Shown: piece after piece, positions 13,901-27,200 of the stretch
Layout: each line of letters opens with the position of its first letter
How positions within the stretch are numbered: the first letter of the stretch is position 1
The notes under the pieces: generated by a model
Database searches by the model: none
The model's input: only the letters and a program-made list of their open reading frames with translations
What the model was told of the DNA's origin: nothing
Made by a program: the position numbers and the translations under genes
Assembly: GCF_036370855.1 (NCBI RefSeq)
Contig: NC_088099.1
Location: 71,961,218 to 72,025,217 of the forward strand
Length of the DNA stretch: 64,000 bases
Direction: 5' to 3'
DNA from: Dromaius novaehollandiae
Taxonomy: Eukaryota; Chordata; Aves; Casuariiformes; Dromaiidae

Positions 13901-16900
13901 CTCGGAACAGGTGGCCAAGGAGTTCTAAGACTTGAATAAATTCATCACCACTGGACACATCAAACTTCCTTTTGTTTTTGGAACTAAGTCACTTAGCCCA
14001 GGCCAGGTTTGGGAGAATGAATAGAGAAGGTCTCTAATATTTGAGAAGGTATCTTTCAAGGTGAAGCTTTCTTGGTCATGGGGTCCCAGCAGGAGGCTTG
14101 CATAACTTCATTATAAATATCTGGAACAGAAACTGAAGTCTTTCTATCCACATCTTCCTTCTACTTACCTACATTCAGCTATGGATTATTGTTTTACATG
14201 TTTTACAATTCCTGAAAAGACCCTGCTTCATGTCTAGAGGATTCTTTGCCTTCTTAAGAGGAGACACACATTTTCTATATTTTCTTGTCGCATGTAGGAA
14301 GCACAATAGAATTAATGTGGGGAAGCAGATGAAGCACCAGTGAACTCAGCACTGTGGATGTGAGCCTGGTTGACCTTGAGTGATGAGAGAGAAAAGATGG
14401 CAACAAGGCACCCAAGCTCATTGGGTTCTCCTGGTTCTTATATAGTTTCTAACTGTCTAAGGCAGTAATTGCCCTGCACATACACAACTGGGACCCTGTA
14501 ACGATGTTCTCTGACTTGTAACCATTTGATGGTTACAGAAAGTTGCAGAATTCTCATGATTATTTCAGCCTTGTAATTGTTAACAATAACAGATATTATA
14601 CACACTTTTCTGCAAGGCATACAATTTTTCAGGGCTAAAATTGAGAATCACACTTCCTTCCTCTTGCAATGGTTTAATAACATAAAGATAATTTATCAGG
14701 TGATATCTTTATACTTTTTAAATAAGCTAGTGTATTATATTTAAAATATTTTATATCCAGTTCTTTTTTTCTGGTAAACACAATTATAAATAAACCCCCC
14801 CACCAAACTCAGATACTTTAAATTTCTCTAAATAAATCATGTCTAAATAGAACTATCTATGTTCTCTGATATAAATCTGGAATAACTCCATTGGCTGCTC
14901 TTGAACTTTGAATAAATATTGTATAGTGAGTAACTCAGGTGTGTAGTTAGATGCATCCGTGAGACCGGATTCAGAGCTTAAAAGGCCCTCCTCTGCTTAC
15001 AGCCTAAATCACACACATGGACAAAGAAGGGTGAACATATTGTGATTTTTGTCAAATAAGCCAGCTCTATCTTTTGCTTCACTCACATGCTTAAAGCTAA
15101 GCAAGTCTTTAAGTTCCTTGTTTAATTCAGGGCTCTGCACCAAATACTCATGAGTCAGTTTAACTCAAAAAAGTGACCAATATTATCTAGATGATAAATG
15201 GCTAGACAACTCCCAAGTAAGATCATTTATCTTTTCAGTTGCTAAGGAGAGACTTTTCAGATAACTATATTTTCAAGATAAACATCTGCACTTCAGAACT
15301 TGTTATGCCCATTACTGTTAAGAGTCTTTTTTGACATTGCTTACTTCACTCTTTTTTATAAATTTGACATAACTAAGTCAGCTATGAGGGTTTCCTTTGT
15401 GCAGTGACTGAACCAGAAAGATATTTTGTTTTATATACAATACAGCTACTTAAAAAAAAAAATCCTTTCATGATTTCCATAGGAAGAGGACACGTTTCAT
15501 AGGGCTTGCAAATAAAGATTCTGAGCAACCTGGATTTAAAACTGGGCTAAAAATCTTCCAGTATGAAGAATCTAAATAGAATTCACCAAATCATCTTATT
15601 GCACTAAGATGTATGGTAAAAAGAAGTTCCTATATAGATTATCATTATCAACATCAAATATAATATTTTCTTTTTTCTCTCTTCAGACACAGCTTCACTC
15701 GAGCTAAATAACTGCAATCATGTTCAATACAATTTTCTTGTATAAAGACATGTTAATGAAATTTACTATAGACAAATATTTATATTAACATTTTTGAATT
15801 TTAGAATAAGTTTTCTTTATTGTGATCAACTTTACTGGACATTCTACAGCCACCCTAATATGCCAAAGACATGGAAACTTACTGCTCCAGAGCTCCAGAG
15901 CAGTGGGAAAAAAATTTAAAAGCAGCACGGAATTTGACACAGAGTAGGATTAACTTTTTTAAAAACAAAACAAGTACAAATAAATATTAAACTCTTTTTC
16001 TCTTCCTTTTTGTATTATCCAAACCATACTTCATAATAAACATTGCCTTTATAAGACACGCTACACAAATTCCCATGCTCCCCAAAACCATCTGAGAGAA
16101 ACAGTATGCTGTGTCTTTCTTCCCATAAAGCAATTATGAAGCTTTACGTCCTGTGACATTTGTCTTTCATTCCTCCTAGCATCTACTCAGTGGTGAATCC
16201 CCTAGCAGTTAGCAGCTTTTCAGTCACTAACACAGATCTCTCAAGTATTTTGTATGATTAAGACCTGAACTGCAACAGGGGCTTTTGCCAAAGTTATGGA
16301 AGCAGAAGGGGCAGCGGAAAAGTAGTGGAGGTAAGCTAGCAAGTTTGCTACTTGATTCTGAAAACTTAAAGCCCTGTTTCCTGGGAGTGCCATTGTTTAT
16401 TTCACCTAGTTATTCAAATGTATCAAGGGACAATCCAAACAATCTGAAATAGTTGGAAGCATCTACACGCTATTTTTAAAAATACCAGCCCCAATGTATT
16501 TGAATTATAAGTCCATAACAAAGGCAATAATTTTGAAAACCTCCTTGCAATTAAATAATTGTTTGCTCTCTAGTAAAGAAGAGAGAAAAAATGTGTAAAT
16601 ATGTTTTTATGATGGTCATGTAATGTGCTGCAGAGAAGAAACTTCCAAACTTTATAAAATTAGGTGTTTGAAAATATAAATCTTTTTGCTTAAGTATGTG
16701 TATGAAATACTGGATATCTGAAAGAAGATTTGTCTATGGATTTGGCAGAAAATAACTGACCTTTCTTTTCCCCAAATTACTTTTGCTGAAAATTAGTTGG
16801 GAATAGAATAATTCTTTTTTACTGTTAAGAAGGATCACAATTTACTATTTGCAACTTTAATTTGGAATAGAATCAAGTGCCAGAAAAACACTTCCTGAGA

Positions 16901-16943
16901 ACTGAAAACCTTGGTTTTCAGTCAGATATGGTTACTTGAAAAT
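7926..16943. other. Unannotated AT-rich DNA
   Basis: Nine kilobases without a recognisable gene or a mobile element that I can name. Frames of 121-124 codons (minus strand 9,157-9,522; plus strand 11,805-12,179) show no domain, and antisense frames compete with them. Apart from the A-run at 9,897 there is no notable repeat. Confidence 0.4.
9897..9921. repeat. (A)25 homopolymer
   Basis: Twenty-five consecutive A following ACACC. No polyadenylation signal or recognisable transcript stands upstream, so it is listed as a simple repeat. Confidence 0.9.
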
Positions 16944-16961
16944 GCATTTGTGCACAAATGC
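16944..16961. repeat. Perfect 18-bp palindrome
   Basis: GCATTTGTGCACAAATGC equals its own reverse complement. A further copy of the half site GCATTTG lies 8 bp downstream at 16,970-16,976. It lies at the C-terminal end of a 126-codon minus-strand frame (16,922-17,302) that I do not recognise as a gene. It could bind a dimeric factor or be chance. Confidence 0.9.
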
Positions 16962-19900
16962 GCATAAGTGCATTTGTTTAGGCAGTCCTGCAGCTCATCA
17001 ATTTTAACAGGATATGGTAGTTCCCTTTCTGTGATGTCAGCAGCCTTAGGTTTCCCTTCTAGAAGACAGAGAAAATGTTCCCTGTTATTATTCCATGCAT
17101 TCCTGGCGAAAATGCCAAATGTGTAAAGAGCACAGAACAACATTCTCCGAGTTACTACTATGGGCTCTTCAGCTTGACTATGTAATCTGTAGGTGGCCTC
17201 CTCAATTGTTGGTCTGAGGCCAGTATTAATTATCACTATCCCTGCCCCAAGGGCTTTCTTGCATGGGGAACATATATAGCCCATGACAGCGTAAAAGCAC
17301 ATCCACTAAAAACATTGTATGAAGTCTCAGTATGGACTTACCACAGCAAATACTGGAATTAGACAATGCTGAGCAATTTTTGCATTATAAATTAATACCC
17401 TATTTGACTACATATTGTCTGAGTCCTGAAAGAAATACTAGAAATTATTTGTATTGAGCAGCTGAGCAAGGGGTTGAACTTGATGTGTCTTCCTCTACAT
17501 CACCTACAGCCAAGCTCCAGCCATGCACTTTGAGTACACCCCCTAGATCAGTTCCCACACAGTAACATGAATCTTTCTACATCCAGAACCTCAATCTGCT
17601 CATGCAAGACCTAAGACATCACCTTCAAATTCGCTTTGTATATAAGGCAGTTTGAACCTCCAAGAGAAACGCTACCTGTGTTCTAATTAGGTGAATGAGA
17701 AAATGCTTTACACTCACCATAATACATAAGCCAATACTTAGCAGGAGAAACATGCACAAAAATGATCAGTGGGACACAAACATGCCTGGTGATTGTTCTG
17801 AGGGGATACACCAGAATGGTGCGGTGAAGGCTTGTTTTTAAACGTTCTGCCCAATATACTTTGTTGCATGGAAACGTCTGTCACCAGGTCCTAACTCATG
17901 CTACTGAAAGACTAATGCAGACTTTTATTAGCTTTTTAATCATGGTTAGCCCTGGTGTCCCACACAGATCATGCAGAAGCCAAGTATTGAAATCATTACC
18001 AGTTGGCGACAACTTTTCTGGGTGCCACTTGATAGCTCCCCATGCCACAGATCCTCTTTGGGAAACCCTGAATAAAATTCAGTATGTTAGTGCTGATCAT
18101 GCATGGCCTATGCTGTCGATCAGTGACATCATGTCTCCACTACAGACTACAGCACCCAGCTCTGGTGGAGTTCTTGTAAATGCAAGAGCTGCTATCTTGC
18201 ACAGTGTGAGGTGGACATATTGCCTTTGTTAACCTCCAGTTCCACAGAGGTTCCTGTCACTGCTCTGAAGTTTGAAGACCTGAAATTTAAATATGAGTGC
18301 CTGTTTTTATGTGGTTCTAGTGTTTATAGTATGATTATCTCAGTTTTCTTTCCCTTTCTGAAAATGGGGACACCATTTGTTTTCTCCAACATTTTGGTAT
18401 CTCCCTGTTTTTCTACAGTGCTAAAGTTTCCCCTAATAAAGAAGAAAGAATTTTTCTTTATACCTGTCAGCTCATATTTTCCTGGGAGACAAAAGAGTGC
18501 TGACAGGACTTTCAGTCTCCTTTTATTCCCTGTCCAGATACAGATCAGTGTGAGTTGGTCACCAGCAGAAACAGAGGAGGAGGAAATAAACTCTGGCTGC
18601 CTAGGAGCTTTACACGCTTCTGCAGTGTAGTTCTTGCTGTGTCAGTGCCCTTTTATGAGGCAGGTGGCAAAATCGAAGTCTAGGTTTTGTTCACATTTTA
18701 GCTGTGACCAACATTCCCTCTGGCCAGGATAGTCTCTAGTGGTCTTACTGGAAGCCCTCTTAAAGACATAAAAAAACTATTTACAGAATGTAGCTGATCA
18801 GTCCTTTCTAAAAACAAAACAGACATCTTGATTTGTGTCAGGGTGGGCACCCTAAAATGAAGGCAACAAAACTGCAGTCATTTTCCAAGTGTAGGCCATA
18901 TTTCCATATGAGTGATCTGTCTGTGCTCAGTTGTTGCTGTTGTTTTTGCCATGCATTTCCTTACTTGCTACTTATCGGCATTATTTTTACAGGACTTCAC
19001 GTCAAAACACCCAGCCAAAGTATCTCTGGAAGCCTTGCCCTGATACTAGTGATGAAGCCACTGAATGATCCGTTCATCACCAAGGGATACGTTTTCATTT
19101 GTTTGTTCATAGGCTCTATTGGAAAGAAAAGTAAAATTTCTGAAACTGACAAATAAAGTAAGATAAGCGGGTGCTGATATGTCAGAATGTTCAACAAATA
19201 GCCACAGCAACGTAGGTATATCTTATAAAGTATTTCACAGCACCAGGTCACTCGCATTTGGCCTGATTCATGTTTCTCCTCCAAACACCCACATTCATTT
19301 TGAGCTTTAATACGCACATCAGAATCATTTAAGCTAATCTGCTTGATTGCTGCAGTAGCAGCTCTTGGCTTGATGTCTGCTTAGTTTCAGACTTTGTATT
19401 CAACAAGCTCTCTTGTTGCCCTAGCAGTATGACTCACATACAGTACAAGGCAAATGCCAAGGTGCTGCTGGTCGCAAGAAGCTGATAGAAATGGAAGTGA
19501 AGTATTCGGTGGTTTCTTTTCCTGAGCACAGGGTGTTGATGGAAAGGAACAAGGCAGGACAATCATGCTGCTTTCACGTTTTGCTTAAGTGCCAGGAGGC
19601 GGTTCTTTCACAGCCACCACAATTGTTCCTGTTTAACATGGAAGCCTTAAGCCAGACATAATTAGACTTTTTCTTGACAAATCATTTGTGCAAAGTCTTG
19701 ACAAGTTGAAAACTGAAATAGTTGTGCTGCATTCTTTAAGGTCTGAAACAGACAGGATTACAAAAAAATGAAAGCAACTACTGTGAAAGCTATAACTTAC
19801 AGAAATATGTGTCTAGCACAAGTACAAAGCCTGTGTCATGTTTGATCAAAACAATTAGACAGAATATTGTCTCGTGCTTTGCTGGTGCTATACTAACAGT

Positions 19901-20922
19901 ATATTAGAAATATATAAGGGGCGTATATCACTCGATAAATTCTGTGCCAAGTGAGAAGCAAAGACACCAAAAATACATACACACTGTAGATAAGAATGCA
20001 GAACAGTGTGTAGATGTTACATTTGGAGCTCATCTAACAAATGAAAGCTTCTCCTCAGGAAGCTGAGCTGTTACACTGTGAAAATGAGAACAAGCATCTG
20101 AAGTTTGCATACCATAATTAGTACTTGGGATTTCTTGATATCTGACCTATTTTTAACTTGCATTCTTAAGACACAGCAAGACCACAGTTATTTATGCAAC
20201 TGATACAAGGCAGTGTACAGTATTTGCACTATCCCAACTGTATTTTCTATAAATTACTATTTCCCATTTAAAACCGTATGTGCTGGATCACAGTAATTCT
20301 TCATTAAGCTTAATTCTTCATTTTTCTTTCCACACTAGCAAAGAAAAAAACCTCATGAAACTACAATCATAGGTTGATACATCATTAGGAATAACGGTTT
20401 GCTGCATCTAAGATATCATTTAAGTTGTTCTTACCAAGGCTATTATCTCCAGTAATACGACTTGCTCACCTTAGTCATGGTGAAATCTCACAGATGTGCA
20501 AGATCTGAAGCATTCACAAATGTTTTAATCACTATTTAATGGATTTATAGAAAAAAAAACCTTCTAATTTTCACTGTCAATCTGCAAATACCATGATTTT
20601 CATAAAAATGCATAGCCATGGCTAAGATTTAACAGCAGATTTAATGTTACAATGAAGATTTTTATGAAACATACTACAGAAGCTCATCCAGTATCTCAGA
20701 ATGCAAATAATTCAAGCTAAGCAGTGCTCTTCATAAAAAGTGTCCAGAATGCCTGGTGAAACAGTACTCCTGATTTTTCCATGTAGTAGTTTTTCAAGTT
20801 ACTTGTGATGAATCTGTTTGCTAAGCTAGTTCCTAAGCATCATACAAAATCTTTTCCACTAGTCTTCTCCAAGGCATTAATGAGAACTCTGTATAACATA
20901 AATACTGGAAAAAGGCATTCCA

Positions 20923-20957
20923 CAATCACAGCTCATTTTTCAGCTGCTTTGTGATTG
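20923..20957. repeat. Short inverted repeat (hairpin)
   Basis: CAATCACA at 20,923-20,930 pairs exactly with TGTGATTG at 20,950-20,957. An inner GCT/AGC pair lies closer to the loop. The arms are too short for a microRNA precursor by themselves and no DNA-transposon end is recognised. Confidence 0.7.
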
Positions 20958-21009
20958 AGCAAAATTCTCTTAGAGGCTGTCAAGTCTTAGTGTCATGTTC
21001 TGCACGAAC

Positions 21010-21058
21010 AATAAAAGAGCAGAGCAACTCCTCTTGTTAAAAAAAAAAAAAAAAAAAA
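21010..21058 (+). other. AATAAA followed by (A)20, mRNA-like 3' end
   Basis: AATAAA stands at about 21,010-21,015 and a run of 20 A starts at 21,039, the spacing of a cleaved and polyadenylated transcript. This is the geometry of a processed retrocopy tail. I cannot recognise a parent gene upstream or find matching target-site duplications, so it may equally be a simple A-run beside a chance signal. Confidence 0.3.
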
Positions 21059-24000
21059 TCAGCTACAGTTTCCAAGTTGGGTTCAAGTTTTAAATTGCAA
21101 TATGATGTGGTTCTGTTGTACTTGCAAATGTACCTGCATGCGCAAAACAATACTGACCCAGGAAAATTGGACACATATCTGTTCAAATCCAAGTCATCTA
21201 TATCATATGCATTACTTGTGCATTCAGAAGGTCTTAAGAATGTTATTCTTACAGAGGTAAAAATGCACGTAAAAATCCACAGCTCCTACAGATCTTCACA
21301 TTCTTTGCTCTCTCCCCAAGCTTATTTTCGGAGGGAGTGTAACATCTCTTCTTTTTCATAGCTTTCTTTAACCTACTGGATTAGTGATCACATTTCATAA
21401 TTACTCCAAGTCATTTCTCAGAGCTTGGTATCATTTCTTGTCCAATAATGGAAAAGGACTAACTTCTCCACATCTCAATTCATCATTTTGTTGTCATGTC
21501 CTCTAACAGTGTGTTAGGTGTTTGAGGAACCATACTGAGCTGTGCTCATACACATTTTATCCCACAGAACTCTGGCTTGCTCTTAAAAATCTGCACTTCT
21601 TAAATACAAATTGATCTAATTCCCAGAAGAGTGCAGTTAGTAAAGAAAAGTGTAGTTAATAACTCAAGTAAAATCATTTCTGTGATATTTATTATGGTTT
21701 CTTTTTCTTTCCTGCAGTTCTACAATGGCCAAACTCTTGTTCTTCATCAGTCCGTGGGGGATTTGCCATTTTGTCTAATATGTACCTTTTCTGCGGAATC
21801 TTACCTTTGGTAGCTTGGAAATGTATTCTTTTAACTTTGTTTTTACTTTAATCCAAACTTGCTTAAGAGACCAAGATAATTTTTCCATCTGTCTTAGACT
21901 CAGAACATATCTTCAAATATTTCTAGTAGCTCACTCTGGCATGTGGGGGTTTTTTGTGTGGTGCAGAAAGGATTAATAAGATGCAGCAAAAGGTAATAAG
22001 CAGTGAATTGTTTCTAATCATATGTAATTTATTAAAGATATAGTTACAAACTGTATGTTAAAGAGTGTTAGAACAATCTCTGTTTTATTATTGTAAGCAC
22101 TGCTTTTCTCTTTGATTGCATGTAGTAACTTTTCAGCTTCAGATGAGGTCTTATTCTTGCATAGCAAATCCCTCCTGTATTTTTACTCTGAACACCTTCT
22201 CTTAGCTGTACTACGTTTCTGAAGTTCATTCCCACAGAGTTTCGTTTCCCGCTCCTCTTTCTAATGTTTGTTAGTATGGCTGTTTTTAAACATACCAAAT
22301 TATGGAAACAATGAAAGCAAGGGTGCCTAGGGTGCCTATGGGCAGCTCAGTCATGTGTGTCCACGTGAAAGTTGCCAGCACACTGCCTGGGGGGAAGCAA
22401 CCACTCTGCCTTGAGATATCAAGACACGCTGTCAGCACTTTCCAGGAGAAAATATGTTTCTGTTTTAAGTGTAAGAATGGAAAGAATAAGACAAAAAAAA
22501 TAATACCAAGCCCCGAGAATAGCACAGGTGTGTGTTTATATGCAAAGCCTCTGGTAAGTCATTAGATCTCTATCTTTTGAGGCTGTGACAAATATTCTTG
22601 CTTTAACATAACTGAAATATTTTTGTGTCTAATGATCGACAATGTGCTTCAGAGTGTCTGACAATGGGGGGAAGGATAAAGGTTGTGGGAATGTTCCTTG
22701 AAATGAAAGATAAGAGTAAAATCAAAATGGCATTGGCTGGGGTACAATTCAGTCAAAATGTCTATATATCAAGAGTTAGTGGCAACAACACCTCTTTTCT
22801 GAAAGATTTTGAATAAATAGGAATAAATAGAATGAATTCCACACTGAGACATAGAAATCCTCTTTGCAGTTGGTAATAGTTATGTTTTTATTGCCGATGT
22901 AGCAAAAGCTGAAAACAAATTGTTTGGATCTATTGCAGAAATCAGTTAAAAAGCTACAGTAGACTTGATTATTATTATTATTTTATAATTGTAATCCAGT
23001 ATTATAAATTAGAAAAAAAAAAACACACTAAAATCAACAAGAAGCCTTCTCAAAAGTTGCCAAGCAGATACCCCTCTAGTCATAGCCTTTGCTGGAGACA
23101 AAATACTGTCATTCCCAGCTATGGTCTAGCACCAACAACTGCCACTGTTCTCTGCTGCTAAGTAGTGTGTACCTGTGGATATTTAACATCAGCATACAAA
23201 TCCATATGCTATATCCCAGGCAATGTCTCCTTCCATCCTCCACAGCCAGTGTAGTGTATATTATAGGTTATAAAGCTCCTTTGCTGTTAACCTGCTGACT
23301 CTTTGCAACAACAATACAAAAAGCAAGGAATGACCTTCATTAATAACTTTCCTCATATGTAAGCTTAGGATAATACAGTAATAAATCAATAAAAAATTGT
23401 TATTTATGTACTTCAGTCACCAAGCAGAAGGCAAACTTTCAAGAGAAATGATTACACCTTTGTCAAGAGTATCTTGTAATGAACTGCAATTCTTTCTGCT
23501 GATTCTAATGGGTTTGGGCTTGGGCTCTAAGTAGCACACCAGAGCTGGCATTCCATAATAAAAAGGGAGTATGAAAACTGACTGTGGGAAAAAAAGACAG
23601 TGGAGCAATTCAGCTCTGGCGTTGCTTATGTACAATGTCATATATCATTGCTGATGGTATTGCTGGTGCATAGTGGACAATATAAATGTGTTTGCTCTAA
23701 GGAGAGCATTTAGTTTTCAAAAAAAAAAAAAAGAAGATTTTTGATAAGAATCTCAAAAGATTTGAGAATCTCAAATGTAATTCATTTAAGACACTGAGGG
23801 CACAAAGTGGCCTTGCACCATGCTGTGAATGTGTACTGCCTTGAGCTTCAATGGATCAAATTCATTTTATTAAAAGTTTTGTTCTACATTCAATAGATAT
23901 TTCAACAGAGGCTCTATCAGCATAAGTGTCCCAGTGGTGCTACAGTATATCAGGAAGGCAGGGAAAGAAGAAGATGGTCTATAAGATGACCTGGCGACTT

Positions 24001-24184
24001 TATAGATGAAAAACCCAAACTGTGAATTGTGTCTGGAAAACCAAAAAGCAATTTCCAGAGATCTGGTACAGTATGGTATTTCCTGTGACAGCCACATGAC
24101 AGCCCAGCTGTTCCGAGCAGTCTTAGTGTACATTTTGATAATTCGATCTACAACGTACAAGATTCACTCTGATTCTTGTATTCC

Positions 24185-24290
24185 GCTGTAGACAAATGGT
24201 CCATCCAGTTCAGTATGTTGCACTTCAGAAAAGGGGATAGAAAGCTTTTGTTGGCAAAGATCACTGAAAATATTTCTGAAAACAAATTTC
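24185..24290 (-). mobile_element. Possible ancient CR1 3' end fragment
   Basis: The plus-strand text ACAAATGGTCCATCCAGTTC followed by AGTATGTTGC resembles the reversed 3' end of old CR1 families, which carry a GGTCCATC-AGCCCAGTAT block. Only about 30 bases are convincing, so this is a weak call. Confidence 0.38.
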
Positions 24291-27200
24291 TTCTTAATCA
24301 TGACACATGAAGCAAGCAGCTTCAGAGACAGAAGAAAATCTACCTTGTAAAAATGATGGTATTTTCATTCCCATTTAAATAAGCAAACTTTTTTGTAAAT
24401 CCAATGAGTACTAGAGTGTGAAAGCTTTCTTGTGGTGTTATCAAAATGATTCATTTCTATTAATTCAAAATGTAAAATCCAAAAGAAACAATAAATGATA
24501 TGACGAAATGATATACCTGTGGCCATATATCCTATAGCTATGACCACATATCTTTGGACTACCTGGGCTACAGGAGATTCCAGCAGGAGTCCAGTGCCCC
24601 TGAACTCTCCAAATTATATGCTGAACAAAGAATGGGAAATCCCTATTCAACCGATGTGGCAAGAAACGTTGCTATTAGGTGTCTGTGGTCCTTCCTCATG
24701 CTGCTACCTTATCTGAATTGGTTCTCTGTCGCATCAGTCTCTTCTAATTCTGGCATCAAGTCAAACGTCAGGAAAACAAATCATGCAGCCATATCAATGA
24801 CAGCAAATTAGATGGAGCAGTATGTCTTTTGTGCATTCTGTGTCCTATAGCTCCTTTCAATTCTTTGTCCTCTGTAACAGTTTATACATCTGACTGCTGG
24901 AGAAATAAAATATGAAGATCCCAGGGCCTGCTAATGACAAACAAAAGTCATCCTCTCAAATATCCTGCAGAAGAAAGCACTAGCCAAAACTAGTATCATC
25001 TCCACAAACAGAAGTCTACAGAGCTGCCAGCAAAACATTGTTGTTAAAGTAAATAAACAATGGTTGACAGATTTAAAAGAACTGATATGCATAATCTGTC
25101 ATTATTCATTGCCAAGTGACTGGGCAAGAATGAAATCAATACAGTTTCCAGGGCATTCTCAGGCCAAAAATATGTTTGGAAGAAATTAATGCATTCACAA
25201 AAGATGTCAAATTTTTTCTTGGTTAAATATGTGTAGTAAACATGATGCTATTTATTAGCAAGTTAATGTTAGCAACTGGTGACAGCATGGACATCTGTTG
25301 ATCTGATCAGTAATGATGCAGGAATCACTAATTCTCTGGTGAATGGTTTACACTAACATCTGTGGATCTTCTTGCATAATCAGTGTGATTAGCCTTTGAT
25401 GAAAAGCTCTACTTCTCCAATCTTTTAGCCAGAGGTTTACACAACCTATGTACTGCCTCCTATAAACACTTCAACCCGAAACAATTTCAGGAAAAATATT
25501 ATTCCCAGGGTAGTAGCTCAGTTTGCATTGTTTCTACCAAACAGTTCTCTGAAAGGCCTCCCCTGAGCTTAAGCCAGTCTGCTTGCAACATTTCATTTTT
25601 TTATTTCTTCTTTTTCCATTCTTTGTTGTTGCTCTAAATTAAACTCTACTGGAGACTGAAGCATTTCATATTATAATAATGCCTGTCAGGAGTTCTTTAC
25701 TGTGCATGATAAAATGTAAACTCTTTAATTAACTTTTTTGTAATAAACACTGGAAACTACTTTAGCATCTTAATCAGTAGAGTTTCAAGGTTCTTTTCCT
25801 TTTTACTTGCCTCTGCTGCTGCTCTTTGTTTGCTATGCTCTTATCCTGCTGAAAGCTATCTGTTACAGTATATCCTATTATAAATGAGCAGTGTGTTTTC
25901 CATTGCTATTTTTAACTAAAAACAATAATTTTTTAAAGTCTCCTAACATCCTATCTCAAGCACTTTGATAGCAAACATTTGGACGCACATCACTGTAAGG
26001 TGAGTTTGTTGGTTACAAGTAGTTCTAATTTATTTAACCTAACAGTAGCAGCTGAATATCACAAAATACCCTATTTCTGAAGCAAGCATTTACAAAGAGG
26101 TTCCCAAATGGATTGCTCACTGTTGAGAGGTTCCCACATGGATTGCTCACTGTTGAGAACCATACGTTGTTCTCTTACATATAGTTTTTTGTGATTGAGA
26201 CACATACAGTTTAACGTGATTGAGATGTGGAATGCAAATACATCAGTTGTCCGTGCTAGCAATAAAAGCAGCAGTGCAATGCTAAATAAGTGGTTCCCAA
26301 GCAGCCAAAATCATAATTATAAAAGAGGTTTGGAGGAGATCACCTCCTAGTTTTCAGTCTCCAGAGTTTCATATGTTATTTATACATTGTTTTCCCTTGC
26401 AGGCTTGAGCAGTAAGAAAGGGAAAGAGTCTGAGGCTGTTACAGAGGCTGTGCTTTGTGAGTAGCTAGGTTGTCTCCAGGAGTCAGTCGCATAGCTGCTG
26501 AGATCTGTGGTCTGCAGAAACCATGGGTGGGAGCCATCCACCTCGAGATGTTCCTCCAGCAACCTGCCGGGCAGACAGGAAGCTGCAGCTGTGGCTCTGG
26601 CTTGCAGCTGGCTCAGGAACTGCAATGGCAGGGCCTTCTCAGTCCCTTTCCTGTGCTGTTTGAGTGCCTGTGGAGCAGGAGAAGGCTGGGGTCAAGCAAG
26701 AACTTTTCTTTCTCTCCATGGCTTATTCAGAAAGGTTAAAAAAGTCTGAGGCCAAAATATTAATAATAAAAAAGATACTGGCTTAAACTTCTCAGGGTCT
26801 TAAAAATAAAACGATGTGTTTTGGACTCTCTCCTGCATTCTGATCTTCTGCTCCCCAAGGCACCTGGGAGAATTATGGTGCTGCCAGATTTTTTCATTTT
26901 TATTATGGTGACTAATATGATACATTTGGTGCCTCCTGAGGAATTCTAGTTTAAAGAAACCAGCTGAGATCAGGTTCTCCATTCAGATCTTCTGTAACTG
27001 AAAATTGAAGAATTACAGTTGAAAATGGATGCTCTTTAGTGCAATGTATGATAGTAAGTTTGCATTTTACAGTGGGAAATGAGCCTTACGAAGCTATTTC
27101 TTATAGATTAGAATAGCTCTAACGCCTGTAGAGTTGGATGGGCTGAAGACTAAATGATGACATGAAAGATCTAGATCAGACCTAGATCTATAGCAGCACC

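Larger units (their letters stand above)
16962..24184. other. Unannotated AT-rich DNA
   Basis: No supported gene. It includes the 126-codon minus frame up to 17,302 and a 139-codon plus frame at 18,211-18,630, neither with a recognisable domain. A GC-richer patch around 22,300-22,450 holds a CACGTG E-box and a tandem AGGGTGCCT. The hairpin at 20,923 and the A-tail at 21,039 are listed separately. Confidence 0.4.

Noticed and set aside
17460..17500. CAAGGGGTTGAACTTGATG, like a plus-strand CR1 3' end
   Set aside because: Only about 20 bases fit and no octamer terminus follows; too short to support.
18211..18630. 139-codon plus-strand frame
   Set aside because: Long for the window but without a domain; T-rich codons give runs of F, L and S as expected by chance.
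24554..24811. 85-codon plus frame with a somewhat protein-like start
   Set aside because: I considered an exon, but no convincing splice sites or family were seen and a second frame overlaps it.
26470..26749. Two overlapping plus frames in a GC-richer patch
   Set aside because: Both frames are open because of base composition; neither resembles a known protein.
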